Positions 1 to 12,369 are shown, counted from the stretch's first letter. The stretch: DNA of 64,000 nucleotides from Druceiella hillmani (GCA_039881145.1 JAYKKI010000066.1:10493001-10557000), one strand, 5' to 3'. Made by a program: numbers and translations. Notes: generated by a model not told the origin, from the sequence alone.

Positions 1-353
1 ATACTATAATCAAAACAACACATTTTTAAATGAATAATTGTTAGTAGTTCTTAATTTTATTTTATAACTCTATAAAAACCTTTTCAGGATGACGTAACAT
101 CCTCGTACATGTGATAAGTGCAAAGATGTACTAATGTACGAGGTAAGTCGACCGCGTGTAATAACATCCTTTTTTAATTATCCTCGCTAAATAAATTGTT
201 AAAAATACATATCGAACGGATTTTAAATAAAAATTCATTTACATTTTTCATTGGAAACATGCAAACGCACTTATAATTCTTTCCTCGCGCATTATTTTCA
301 TATACAAATTGTTTCAATGTGCTCGAGAAATAATTTAAAATGTATTAAGGGCT
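1..353. other. no gene seen
   Basis: AT-rich sequence without a convincing ORF, RNA gene or repeat. Confidence 0.5.
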
Positions 354-388
354 GACGATGGGACCGGCAAGAAAGTGGTCCCATCGTC
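354..388. repeat. short GC-rich inverted repeat
   Basis: GACGATGGGACC (354-365) is followed 11 bases later by its exact reverse complement (377-388). The stem is GC-rich against an AT-rich background. It could be a hairpin or the relic of a small foldback; no neighbouring gene explains it. Confidence 0.6.
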
Positions 389-1212
389 ACATCAGCGGTC
401 CAATCTCTTCTCGTTTCGTAAGACAAGCATATGTTGCATTATTACAAAAAATATACACAATTCAATTGTAAACTTTACAAAGTAATTTATAAAATATTTA
501 TTAAAAATAAAGACATAAAATACTCAAATATTGGAAAGTTTTCCCAAATTATTTTATTTTTAAAAACCTTTCACAAAATTAGAAGAAATCGGGAAAACAG
601 CGACAATGGCGAACTCGGTCACTTATTAAGTACATTTTATCTTTAATAACCAAAACGATGTTCGATTAGTGGGGTTATATGTATCTAATATCAGATTCAT
701 TGACTTGTATGCATGAAAGAGAGATATAAAGTACAAAATGGTTTGCCGAAAATAAGTGGAAGAAATTTATGAAGGCAGATAATTCATTATTTTAGTAAAT
801 ACACAGTTTTATCACAATTTTCAGATAGAAATGTTGCTAATTAGTGCAGCTATTTGAAATTTGTCGGGTACAATGTGTGTTGTCCACTTCACTGATTTAT
901 TGAATGTTCAAATAATGGAGTTTTATCGATTTAATGTTGAAATAATGGAAATTGCAACAATATAATACGGTGCTATTTCTCACAAAAGGTGGGCGATTTT
1001 TGAATAATACTATCTCGTTCAACAGTCAACAGTTTACACAACCACCATAGGAAACATAATGAAGCGGTAGGTAGAAAAATAAATGTTTCCACAGCTATCC
1101 TCTTTCGACTCAAAGATTTATTAACAAAATCTTTTCCTTCATGAAAAATATCCACTAATGTTAGAAACATTATTGGTTGGAAAAAAGTTGTGAAATAAAC
1201 TTAAAAAACTTG

Positions 1213-1214
<2 letters not shown>
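389..1214. other. no gene seen
   Basis: The short ORFs here (for example 431-646) show low-complexity Lys/Ile/Asn/Tyr composition expected of random AT-rich DNA. No family motif is visible. Confidence 0.5.

Positions 1215-1290
<76 letters not shown>
1215..1290. repeat. (AT)n microsatellite
   Basis: Nearly pure AT dinucleotide run with one TGTA interruption, passing into a short ACACAC stretch. ORFs across it encode only Tyr-Ile repeats and are not genes. Confidence 0.95.
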
Positions 1291-1298
<8 letters not shown>

Positions 1299-1640
1299 GA
1301 TTGCGTGTGTGCATGTATAGGAGACATAATTATAGAAACGCTAAAACGGTAAGGATAGATATAAAGTTCAAGCTATTTACCACATTATCCCACACAATAT
1401 TTAAAAATTTATTCTATTGTTATAGAAAAATATATAAATTATATGTAAAATTTATACAATATCAAGCTATATATTATATTATATCAAGCCAGCTCCATTT
1501 ATTATACAAATAAATACACCAAACACCTGCAGCTACACAAAGCAAATACTGCAATACGTAATTCATTCATCAATGCCTTAGGTCCCAATTAAATGAAACT
1601 ACGTGATGTAGTATTATATCTACTTTCTTTAATTTCTTTA

Positions 1641-1681
1641 CCACAACCTAGGTTTCGTTGTATTACAACATCTTCAAGTGG
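1641..1681 (-). ncRNA. hammerhead-like motif, mutated arm
   Basis: This is the inverted-arm counterpart of the motif at 1727-1767. Read on the minus strand, stem II and GAAA are intact. The first core C is changed (TTGAAGA) and the cleavage triplet reads GTT in place of GTC, so cleavage would probably be impaired. Confidence 0.55.
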
Positions 1682-1726
1682 GATATTAGCAAAGATCTTT
1701 GCTAATAATTGATCTTTGCTAATATC

Positions 1727-1767
1727 CCACCTGAAGATGTTGTAATACAACGAAACCTAGGTCGTGG
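1727..1767 (+). ncRNA. hammerhead-ribozyme-like motif, intact core
   Basis: Stem I is CCAC (1727-1730) with GTGG (1764-1767). The first core box CTGAAGA is at 1731-1737. One extra T follows, then stem II GTTGT-AAT-ACAAC (1739-1751). The second core box GAAA is at 1752-1755. Stem III is the palindrome CCTAGG (1756-1761), which extends to ACCTAGGT and leads into the cleavage triplet GTC (1761-1763). All conserved core positions fit; the extra base before stem II is the one departure. Such a short stem III would be weak in a monomer, but its self-complementarity could let two copies pair, as reported for small hammerheads in Penelope-like elements. Activity is untested. Confidence 0.7.
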
Positions 1768-1881
1768 TAAAGAAATTAAAGAAAGTTGAAATAATACTAC
1801 ATCACGTAGTTTCATTTAATTGGAAATAATGAATTTCTACAAAATTAACGCCAAATATATTCAACAATCAATGCCTTAGGT

Positions 1882-2789
1882 ATTTGGCGAAATCAACAAA
1901 AAAAATTTAATACATCACATAGAATAGCTTTAAACATGTTATATATCACACTCTTCTTATTTGTAGAACAACCGTCATATTGTATCCTTCACATGCATTG
2001 ATTCTGTATGTATGACAGAGACAAATGGAAACAATGTTTGTACAGAATACTTGTCATATCTTACATGATCGATGAGAACTTAACGTATACATGCATGATA
2101 TATGTAGTATGTTATATGCTAGGACCTTGAGGCTGAACATCGATCTTTCACTGTCATTTTTTTTGGTCGCTAATGATAATCCAAATAAAATTATATACGT
2201 TTATACGTTTCTTGCAGGTAATACGTTGAACATATACTTTTTTGCAATGTTATTTTCGAATAATATGATATTTTAAATTTGACTGTAAAATTTTAAGGGA
2301 AAATAGTGATTTGTGTCACTCCTCGTTTAAACAAAAATAGGAATTTGTTGAAACAACATAAAAGCAAAAATATTAATTTATATATTTGTGGTGCCTTCTG
2401 AAATGATAAAGCGTGTACAGTATAATGCATAAGTTAGAAGTGAAGCTTCCTTCTGATTTAATTTTAATGCCCAAAATAATTATGGACGATTGTCATTCAA
2501 AAATATAGGGCTAATAAGAATTCCATTCCTGTCTTGACATTGGCGTCTCACTTATTTTAAACAGCTAGGTGCTATTCCTGCCCAATCATCAATCAAGGCG
2601 ATCACTTGTTATCCTGGATACATCAGATATTTTATTATTTAAATCCTGTGCCTACTTACATGACTTATTTATCATTAACCATTGAGAAGTTCCATTTTGA
2701 TACTAATTACTGGATGGTTAGAAAAATATAAGTCGGTCGAGTGCACGGAATGGGAATAATTTTATTGGAACTTTGTGGTGAATAATACG
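1882..2789. other. no gene seen
   Basis: AT-rich, unassigned sequence. The 61-codon ORF at 2091-2276 has no recognisable motif. Confidence 0.5.
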
Positions 2790-3420
2790 AGCTGAAACAC
2801 TACATGTCCACAATTAACCTCTGTATTATATCTTTGCCTCCTGCCTGAGACTCTGGATATCACACAAGATCAGAGGTAGCTGATGTCTAAAATATGATAA
2901 AACAAGTCTAATGATCACCCGCCAATAATATTATTTAACAGATTTTTCCCAGATTAATTTAAAGTGTAACCTGAAGAGTTTGTGGTTGTTTTTACTAAGT
3001 TACTAAAACCCACTAAAGTCGTTATTATCAAATCTGGGATATCATGCGAGTCTAAAGGCCTAAAAATAAATATACTAAGAAAAAATAAACATGCCCGAAC
3101 TCGATAGTATCCATAATTTTCCTTATAAAGCCACTACAATTTACTTTGCCAACATCACTAGGTTGTGAATTTCACGCAAGGCAAAAGGTTTTACCAGGAC
3201 GAATTAAAGGTGTTCAAATATGATGGGTATGTCACGTATGAAGTTACTATGATCACTTTTCATCAGCGTCATCAAACCATAGATATCATTCGGGACTAAA
3301 AGTTTTACCAAGTTGAAGTGAACGTAACCAAACACGAATGATCGGCTACTCGCCATTACCAAATTACCTTAAAAACCTTTCGTCACAAACATCGGACCAT
3401 TAACTTAAGGGGAGTCCAAA
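2790..3420. repeat. diverged tandem satellite
   Basis: Successive units begin with related phrases near 2853 (GGATATCACACAAG), 3036 (GGGATATCATGCGAG), 3163 (TTGTGAATTTCACGCAAG) and 3282 (AGATATCATTCGGGAC). Each is followed within 30 bases by an A/G-rich 'AGG' or 'AAAAG' phrase, and two units share GTTTTACCA. Spacings are about 183, 127 and 119 bp. The units are strongly diverged. The layout resembles the internal repeats of the element at 13.95-15.36 kb, but direct sequence identity between them is not clear by eye. Confidence 0.5.
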
Positions 3421-4080
3421 TTTTTTGGAAAGTTAAATTAAACCTATTCAAAATTGATTTTATATTATTAAGGTATAATGTAAATTTTCCGACGTCATTA
3501 CATATACTTAAAATTACGAAGATTTATAAGGATAATATACAAGGATCAAAATACCATGTCATTAGATCCTAGCCAAGAATTAACATTTATATCTAAATAC
3601 ATCTATTAAAAAAGTTAAATTTTGTGCTAATATTTTTATTGGTGATACAGAGGAATGGTAGATTTAAACATTAGTTGTTTGTATGACGATTTATCACATT
3701 GTTTTATCAGTACGAAAAGCTGCAATAATGAAATACATATTATCAATTTTCGGCAGTATCACATGTGGCACTTGGAACAAAGAAAATGAAAGTGGGGCAC
3801 ATTAGTAGTGCAAGCGAATTAATATCAATGTCCCGCTCGCTAATAAAAGAGAACATTTTAGCGAATACTTATTTTTCGTCAATGTCAAATGTCAGTTTAC
3901 ATTGCCGATATAATTTTTATTCCAGTAGGAATTTAAATAGGTAATTTTTATTCCACGGAGGATTATGAATTTTACAGGCCAAATATGTACGTACGTATGT
4001 AAGTGAAGTTCGTTCCACTGTACAGACTAAACTAATAAAGCGATTTAAACAAATGAGATGTTTTTAGATATATTTTATGT
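3421..4080. other. no gene seen
   Basis: Unassigned AT-rich sequence without a coding or RNA signal. Confidence 0.5.
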
Positions 4081-4092
4081 TATATATATAAA

Positions 4093-4140
<48 letters not shown>
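4081..4140. repeat. (AT)n microsatellite
   Basis: AT dinucleotide run with GTA interruptions. Confidence 0.9.
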
Positions 4141-4143
<3 letters not shown>

Positions 4144-7100
4144 GAATAAGTTTGTTTCTTCGTGCAGACAAAATTATTTCTACAAGTGGGGAGTTTGCCG
4201 ATTCGTCATGATCCAGAGTATTCTAGGGTATAGAAAGTTGTGAATTATTTTTTTAACAGTTAATTTTTTCTAATTAGTTACTTCTTTTCGTAGTTAGGTT
4301 TTAGTTTTTCTTCTTACAAAAACAAACTTACTATGAGCAAAAGGTTAAATGCGCCAGTATAAGAAAACGACGAAATAAAATTTTTTTTAGAAAATTACAA
4401 TATTTCTAGGTAATAAAAATGTGTAGAAACCCAATATTAAAAAGCAAAGGATAATTATTATTTAGGAAGTCTCTACTACATGCATATGAACTAAGGAAAT
4501 AATTCAGTTTTATCATAACACACGTATTATTTATATTATAACATAACACGACTCGTTATGTAGAAAGATTGGAATGTGGAATTGGCGAAAAAATATCATA
4601 AAGAAGTTGATTCATTCTATTAATTTATGATTTGTACAGAGGAAAACATACAATATTCCAATGAAAGGTTTGATTGGTTAACCATTTTTAAGCAATAAAA
4701 TGAAACAAACTTTTCTCTATATGGGTTGAGTTAAAATGTACTCTTAAAGTATCGAATAATGTACGAGCAAATAAAAACCTAGAAAATAAGCTTTGTATGT
4801 GAATAAATATAGATGGTATTATCCAAAGAAATCTAGGTGGTAGTAATATCAATTTAGCTAACTCATTTCTCCATGTTAAATAAATCTTTCAACCTTAACA
4901 TTTTTAACCACGTACATAACATACCGGAAAAATTTAAATGCTGAAAAGCTAGTAAACACCTAAATTTCCCTGGAAATTATTGATAGCAATGGAGAAAGTA
5001 GAAAGGTGCGTATAAAAAAAGCAAAAGAGCATCATTGCTTAATCGCATTTTTTTACTTAGTACAAATTGGAAGGTACGTAGTAGATGTGCATCCAAATAT
5101 GAACAACGAAGCGAACTTTAAATGTCAACGGATTAGAAAAGAGCGACTTCAAAGTTATGACCAAGCAGATTTCTGCAAAGGAAATAATCCCATCAAACCT
5201 AATAATATACTCAGTGCATCAAAATATATTATGACTACAGTTATATATTTCGGGTTCTTGGTGAAAAATATCTTGTTAAACAGGATAATATTCACGACTA
5301 ACTCTATATAAAATAAATTCGAACTTTAAATTTGTAAATTAGTATATAGTAACTTATTTGAGAAGACACTCTGAACGTTATAACTTGAAAAATACGTATG
5401 TTAACAAAAATGAAAAACGTTGACAAATGATTTTATGTATAATTTCCTAATAATGAATTCACAATATTTTGCTCCTACCTCATAATTATTTAATTAGAAT
5501 TAAGTAACTGAATTTGTAAATTACTTCAGTGGTCATTCGTTGAGAGCATATTAATGTTTGAATATTTTCTTAAGCGTATACTGTACAAAAATTCAAAAAG
5601 TTATATTTTATCCTATAATTAGTAATATTGTAGGAGTAATAGCATGTATTTTATTATACATAACTTATGCAAACCTTTAAATAATAAGGAAATAATCAAA
5701 GGAAAAATAATTCAGTCCCTTTACTTAAGAAGAAAAAATGCTATATATCTACATATAGGCTTTTGGTGTAGGAAGAGTATGAGAAATCCTATTAAGATTA
5801 TTATTTCTGCCCATGTTAGTTATTTTTTACAATAGCTAGGAAATAGAAATTCAGATGAAAATATAAGACAAAAATCGAAAAAAATTCACGATTTTTTTTC
5901 ATTTTCCAGACCGTTTTTGCTGTACGACAATAAGTTTTTGTCATAAACGATTCCTTACTTAAACCTATTTAAAAGAAATTGTCCCACAATTTTGATGCGG
6001 CAAATTAAAGTGAATTCATGACATGAGATTTTAATAAAATTTAAGTTAGGAATAAATGTTTAAAAAATCTTATTACGGCGAAAAAAATACACACAAACAA
6101 AAAAAAACAAACACGTACAAAATTCGGTCAGATCGTAATAGTAAATACTAATTATATGTTCTTCTTGAGAACTTTAAAGATATTGCCATTATTTCGTTTC
6201 AACAAACCAAGGTCTCATTGATTTAAATAAATAGACGGTCACGTTCATTCAAAAGCAACTATATTGAAGGTTACCCTTTGCATTAATATTAATTATCTTT
6301 CAAACAAAGGATTCGAATTGATAAAATAAGTTTCGCGATGAAATGAAAAGATATATACCGGTGGAAACAAAATTTATACAGTGATTGTTTTGCGTATTAT
6401 AGTCATTTGGACAATTTATTCTTTAGAAGATTAGTTTTAAGAATTTCTTCAACTTGTAAATATGATCAGATATTAATTTACTAATAATATGTTGCAATGA
6501 TATTTTACGAAACACACAGAAATATTTTCAGGTATCGGATTGTATGTTTTACATGTGACTTGGTTACTCACATAATGTGGTAAGTAAAAGATTTTTAGAA
6601 ATGAAAGATCTATTTAACGAAGACATATTGGTGAATTTATGGCTTTTTAATTAAAAGGAATGATCAGTTTAATAAATTTATTATCAACGAAACTAAAAAA
6701 TTGATGAAAAAACATGAAGATGCAATTTAAAATATACATTTTTATTATAATTTATAGAATTTCAAACTGAAAATGAACAAAGACGAACACGAGCAGGCTT
6801 TCGGCACACAAAAATTGCCCAAGTTATGTCTAAAGTTGTTGTAATTTGTTTTTTGTTTTTATTGGTTCACCAATTTAAATTTTAAATTGCCAAACTATGA
6901 AATTATTCATAAAACGCAATCATTTGAAAATAAAATGAAAAATCTATTTGTAAACCGGCATTGTGCCCGGAAAATAAATTTTCCTGCTTCTTAAGAATAA
7001 ATTCTTGAAGAAAAAGGTAAATTATTTTTATTAATGAAGCTTCTAGAAAGATATCAATTAGATTTGGATAATGATATTTCACTTAAATACAAAAAACTTA

Positions 7101-7271
7101 TTCAACTGCAGCCAAGGAATGTAATTGATTTATTCTGAGGTGAACTATAAAACATTTTATTGTTCTAATTTTGACAAAATTTTTTTAAATAAAGCAATTA
7201 AAAATTAATATACACACAAATTATTATTTCCAAAAAAATCCAGACCATAGACAAATAAGGCGAAGAATCGA
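4141..7271. other. no gene seen
   Basis: About 3 kb of AT-rich DNA. The longest ORF (5006-5311, 101 codons) has no recognisable domain, no splice context and AT-driven composition. It is more likely chance than a gene. Confidence 0.45.
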
Positions 7272-7278
7272 GTATATT

Positions 7279-7342
<64 letters not shown>
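7272..7342. repeat. (AT)n microsatellite
   Basis: AT dinucleotide run with one TAATA slip and one TGTA interruption. Confidence 0.9.
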
Positions 7343-7479
7343 ATTAAATTAATGCAAATTCATATGTTTATGCATATTTTGTGTTTAATCTTCGTACTTT
7401 CATAAAGTATTTATTGAACTAGTAAATAGGGTGGACCCACATTTTTAGATTTGTTTAAATATTAAACATCTCTATATAC

Positions 7480-7564
7480 ACGTGTTAAACCAAATGAGAT
7501 CATTGCTTAATAATTACAATGTACTTGTAATTATTAAGCAATGATCTCATTTAGTTGAACACGT
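7480..7564. repeat. long near-perfect palindrome, 40 bp arms
   Basis: Left arm 7480-7519 and right arm 7525-7564 are reverse complements at 38 of 40 positions, with a 5 bp loop (TGTAC). The arms contain GAGATCATTGCTTAATAATT. The high identity contrasts with the decay of neighbouring elements, so the structure is relatively young or maintained. It could be a miniature foldback transposon, a small-RNA hairpin or a replication-born palindrome. Confidence 0.8.
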
Positions 7565-8151
7565 TAAAGGCCCTCTTTGTCACAGATGGGAAACCTAATT
7601 ATCCCCGAGAAAAAAATATTTGAGGTGAAAAACTTATTCAGTTACACTGTGCCAACAGTTTATGTTCAGACTTAATATTTTAATTCACATTTTAATAAGG
7701 AAGTCTAACTCCACGATAAGGAACTGATACATTTTCGTTGGCAAGTGGTAATCAAATCATATTGCATGTTGCATATACAGTGCAGCGGTTTTAACTCTTG
7801 TCGTTGCTTATTAAATCGCCAAGTTTATTTCCATAAATTTTCAAATCTACAAAGAGCAGAGGCACTTTTCAGAATTATAGAAATTTATGCCAATCAGCAT
7901 TTGCTGCCAATAATTGTCTTGCCAAGAAACTTTTTTTTTTATGTAATCTGCTTAGCACAGTAATCTGTTTTTCACATTTAGCTGTTATTATTGGTGACTA
8001 CAGTCTGCGTATGTAATTTAGCTGTGAGGAGAATCCATCGATCTCTCTCACTTTGGGTTTAGAAATCTGCTATGAAGGGTTGGAATACTGTTCCTTCTTA
8101 GTCGTGAGTGTTTAACACTGCCATCTCCTGATAGTTTCGTAGCCAGCACAT
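7565..8151. other. no gene seen; possible 3' remnant of the adjacent LINE
   Basis: The ORF at 7745-7963 has no recognised motif. The stretch next to 8150 could include the untranslated tail of the minus-strand LINE. Confidence 0.4.
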
Positions 8152-8780
8152 TCACATGTTCAGATAGCTTGGTCTGGTATTTAAGACTTCTGGTGGCATT
8201 TCCTGTTTCACAGTTGCTAGCTTCAAATCTCGGAGTATGTATTTGTTACTTATATAGTTTGGGATTTGGAATATATATCTCATTGTCTTGGTTTGAAATC
8301 TTTCCAAGATCTCGATGTTACTGTTAGATGCTGTACCCCACAGCTCGATTCCGTATGTCCACACTGGCTTTAATATTGTTTTGTAGACCAGCCATTTTGC
8401 TTTCATTAGATAGTTGTGATTTTTTCCCGATGAGCCAGGACAAGTTTCGCAATTTTGCATCTAATTGTTTACGTTTATTCCAGATGTGTTTTTGCCACGT
8501 CAATCGTCTATTCAAGTGCATGCCGAGATATTTAGCAATATCTGAGTGCGGTATCTGTTGCCCGTTTAAAGTAATTGCTGGGCAATCTCCTTTTCTGAGA
8601 CTGAATGTTACGTGAACGGATTTACTGTTATTCGCTTTTATTCTCCATTCTGTAAGCCACGCCAAGAAACATTTGATGTTGGATTCCAGCTCTGTCAAAT
8701 ATAACTACGTGACAGTTCCCTAAAATTGTACTCGTTGATATTTGCAAACTTGAGCTCAGTAGCTGAATATTACGTATTGA
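8152..8780 (-). pseudogene. Jockey-like non-LTR retrotransposon, RT C-terminal fragment
   Basis: The minus strand encodes the end of a reverse transcriptase typical of Jockey-clade LINEs. Fragments seen in order are a Trp-Arg-Ile-Lys-Ala stretch, KYLGMHLNRRLTWQKHI, then WTYGIELWGTASNSNIEI, which is the usual connection region after the palm. The first part (to about 8405) and the second part (8460 to 8152) are in different frames, so there is a frameshift near 8400. A further frame change near 8700 leads to upstream remnants reaching about 8780. The RT catalytic core, endonuclease and ORF1 are missing, which fits a 5'-truncated, dead copy. The clade call is from memory of conserved phrases. 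Confidence 0.88.
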
Positions 8781-11077
8781 TTCGAAGCACAATTTTTTCA
8801 GAATATATTCGAGCATAATAAGTACCGTCTACACAGTTTGAAAGCGTCAAGCTTACTAAATTTGCCTTTAATCAAGATATTATTTCGGAAACGTGGCATG
8901 TAGATAATGATTGTGACGGAGATGCGTATTGGAGGAAAATGAATAGCAAGAGGAAGCTTTAGTTAAAAAATTAGGATCTGTAAGGAAAGAAAAAAAGTTA
9001 AAAATCATTCTGATGGAATTTTCTAGTGTCACTTATTATTTTTAACGAATTGATTCAACAAAATCTTCGAAATTACAAAATAATTTTCATTGTTTCATTG
9101 ATAAACTGTAAATTGCTGCCAATATTTTGACTGATCTTCTATTAATAGTAACTTTCCGTTGAAATTTAAAGATAAATTGGTAAGAGTTAATTATGACAAA
9201 TAATGAAATCGTAATTGCAAGCCTTTTGACGTTTTTTACTACTATGTTCTCAGAAAATTAATATTTATTTTTCATTGATACTTTGGTAATGTGGATATAA
9301 TTAATTCTAAGCGATAGAAAAACACAAATTATAATTCAAAAAAAATATAATTTCAATTTGACCAACGAGTCAACTCAGAAACAGGTAAGTTTATGAATGG
9401 ATTATATTAAATCAAGCCATGTAGAAATCTAATTTTATTTTTGTGTAATATCACAGAATTCCAATTAGGCAGATTACGACAGTTGTATTAAATTATTAAT
9501 TCTCACCCTCCTTCAATAGTTTAATATTACCTTCAATCTTAATTCGATTCCTAGAGACGAGGTAGAAAAAGTAAATAGTGTTATAATAAAATAGTGAAGT
9601 TTTTACATTGGATGCCTCAAATATATAAGACTGAAATACAGATAGATAGTCTATATAATCTTAATGTAGAAAATCATTTTAAGTCAAATGGTGTATTCTC
9701 TGTAGTACCAGATCTGTGTGCACCTAACAGTACAATGAAATTGTCTGTAAGGAGTTGCTTCATATTGAGATATGAATTTACTACATTAATATGCAATATG
9801 AGGTAATGTGAATGAACAATATTTTCATTTTATCCGAAGAACCCATATTTTGCTTACTGATATATAAAGATATCAGTAGAAATTAGGTAAATTGTGTGGA
9901 AAGTAACTATTTTAAATTCTGCATTCGTACATTCTACGGTAGCTCCCTCCAGGCGATCGATTGTTAAATACGAGTATGTGGAGTATAGCGGGCACAAATC
10001 ACCGGGACCTTCATTAGTGTCAGGGTGATTGATTTAAGCGTCATGGTTCCTTTGTGATATGTAAGGAGTCAACCATTAACTATGTGTTTGTTCTAAGCAT
10101 TTAACAAATTCGAAATTTGCTCACATATTTGTGGCTTTCAAGTTTGTTTTTCAGGATTCTGTAGTGAAACATTCACATGTACTTGAAATTTCGTCAATTT
10201 GTATACATTTCGTTCCCCTATTACAAAATCGTAGTTTTTACAAGACCCAAGTTATGAAATTTTGCATAAAGCATAAAGGCATCAATAGTAGGAATTCTAT
10301 TCTTTAAGGTTCATCATTTTTTAACAATTAAGGACTAAAATATGAGCATTCCCCATTGTTTGAGTTGTCGTCACAAAGGTTTAACTTTCATTTGTCATAC
10401 TTAATTTTTTGAAACAATCTCCGTTTTTTACAATGTTAAATTTCAAAATTCTTTATAATGTGTGTATATTAATTCAAAATCCTTGTATTCCCATTTTTAA
10501 ATAAAGTTTGTGAAAATCTGTGTTTTTTTTCTTTCCGAAATCATTTAATATAAATCGTTTTAATTTTTGGCCGTCAATAATATATATATGTGATCAAATA
10601 TTAATGATAATATATAAATACAGAATTTTTAAGCTACCTATCTATTCTTAAGCTAATCAGGAAAATTCTATCTCTTCAGTTGTTGGTAGAACATTATATA
10701 CCTAGGAGTTTTAAGAGATGGTCCAATGGTTTTATATCAATGAAACTTTTCTTTAAAGCTATCTAAATCTTAAAAAAAATGAATTTTGTATGCATTTAAA
10801 AAATCGTAAATATTTCTGCGTATTTAAATGTATTGGTAGGGTAGAAAAACTTTCTAAATTTGAGACTTAAATTTATTTTAAAAATATTCCATTGGAAGTA
10901 AAGATTATGTGGTAGACGTTGCGTTGTTTATTTAAAAATATTTGTTTAAATAATTTTATTATTGATATTGCTATTAAATAGTTTTAATTAATTTTTCATG
11001 ACAAATTTAGTAAACTTCCATGATAGACGTAACCGTTGTTACCGATAATATAGTCACTCTTTTTAAAGAAAGATGCA
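8781..11077. other. no gene seen
   Basis: AT-rich, unassigned. A slightly GC-richer patch at about 9940-10070 has no open frame of note. Confidence 0.5.
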
Positions 11078-11740
11078 CTCAAGGTTATGGGTCGTAACGG
11101 TTTGGAGTAAGTAATTTTACTGTTCAACGGACCTTTAGAAGATTTCTACAGAGCAACTCTTTTTCCAAAGAAGACCAGAACTGGGAAGAAATAGTGCACT
11201 GAACTCAGGGTCGATCGATAAATAGTGGGCCAAGCTTTACGAAATCGGAAGTCTACCTACGCAAACATAAAAATAATTTCAAAAAAGTGAGAGACGTAAA
11301 TTTATCCTAAGTATTATTAGGTGGAGACTTCTAGAAGTTGAGATCCATAGTCAAAGATCGGCCTGGGTACCTAAGTTACTCCGCGGGCACCGTATTCAAA
11401 AGACGAGATTAGCCCAAAATTGTATGATGTGGACCAATGTGAAGTGGAATAAGGTTTCATTTCCTGACGAAGCCAAAACCTCTTTATTTGGTGAGGAACA
11501 AAGTCTCGAAGTACTCAGAAGACCTGGAAAGCGTTAAACAAACGTATGTTTCGAAGAAATTATACCATATCGTAGCCCCAACCATATTTCTTTTATGTTT
11601 TGGGAGGAATAACTTCCGAAGATCGTATGGAATCAGTTTTTGTTGAAAATGGCTCATTGAATGCACAGAGATAGATCAGGGAAGTCCAAATTTATACATT
11701 AGGGAAATCTCAAATGTCAATTGTTACAGGAGCTGCTGCT
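11078..11740 (+). pseudogene. Tc1-like transposase pseudogene
   Basis: Tc1/mariner-family transposase decayed over at least three frames. The N-terminal part (about 11120-11200) reads TVQRTFRRFLQSNSF, like the second helix-turn-helix region of Tc1 proteins, followed by RNRKSTYANIKIISKK after a shift. One frame (about 11330-11540) is open through WNKVSFPDEAKTSLFG, which holds the Asp expected to be the first catalytic residue. After an in-frame stop and another shift comes GITSEDRMESVF and NGSLNAQR. The later catalytic Asp and Glu region is not recognisable. A TTTTTTTGCAACGCC phrase near 11930 may be the eroded right terminus; no matching left end was found. Confidence 0.85.
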
Positions 11741-12276
11741 CTGTAGTCAAGCAAAGTAATTAAGATTTTAAAATATGACTTGGACCCTTTTCTCATTAAA
11801 TAAGTTTGGTATAAATAATAGTATATTGTAACTAAGATGTAACCAAATTTTTGCAAGTTTTACGTTTATGTTGTTGTTTTAAAATTGTTTTCATGTAAGT
11901 GCAATGCAAAATAATGTCAGCTAATTTTTTTTGCAACGCCTTGTTATTGATTACTCATCAGGCACTACAGAAAAATTCACCCGTATTTGTAAATATACAT
12001 CTTTTAATAATTATAAAGCCAAAACTAATTGTAATATATAATATTAGAATATGATATAACAGTTGGACCGATTTTGTTTTGTATAATTTTAAAAAATTCT
12101 TTTTGAAATTTTAATTTAACAAACGAAATAGTTTATAGCTTTCTATAATGTATGGAGCAGTTTTATAGTTTGGTATTTGAAAATGATGTAAATAATTTTA
12201 CATGCAGTAAAATTTTAAAAAGTTACGATTATTTTTATAAATATGAAAAATATTTTATACATGAATGGAGCGAATT

Positions 12277-12280
<4 letters not shown>
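11741..12280. other. no gene seen; probable tail of the Tc1-like element
   Basis: AT-rich sequence after the transposase remnant, including the candidate terminus near 11930. Confidence 0.4.

Positions 12281-12367
<87 letters not shown>
12281..12367. repeat. (AT)n microsatellite
   Basis: Long AT dinucleotide run with one TGTA interruption. Confidence 0.95.

Positions 12368-12369
<2 letters not shown>

Larger units (their letters stand above)
1584..1866. mobile_element. Penelope-like terminal-repeat foldback element
   Basis: A 283 bp insertion made mostly of two 113 bp inverted arms (1585-1697 and 1711-1823) around a 13 bp spacer. The arms run from an AATTAAATGAAACTACG end inward to GGGATATTAGCAAAGATC. 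After the right arm comes a 43 bp tail ending in CCAAATATATTCAACA. The 15-mer ATCAATGCCTTAGGT lies immediately outside both ends (1569-1583 and 1867-1881), which fits a target-site duplication. Both arms carry a hammerhead-like core. Related copies lie at 23.1, 25.7 and 47.5 kb. Penelope-like elements are known for terminal repeats that can be inverted, variable target duplications and hammerhead motifs. No reverse transcriptase or GIY-YIG domain is present, so the family assignment is inference. Confidence 0.75.

Noticed and set aside
1139..1327. ORFs encoding Tyr-Ile ladders, also at 4058, 12152, 23763, 29533, 30964-31357, 42819-43091 and 43466-43842
   Set aside because: They are translations of (AT)n microsatellites, open in several frames and on both strands, with no coding content.
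5006..5311. 101-codon ORF considered as a gene
   Set aside because: No recognisable motif, no splice or promoter context, composition typical of AT-rich chance ORFs.
8328..8615. 95-codon plus-strand ORF
   Set aside because: It is the antisense of the Jockey-like reverse transcriptase fragment.
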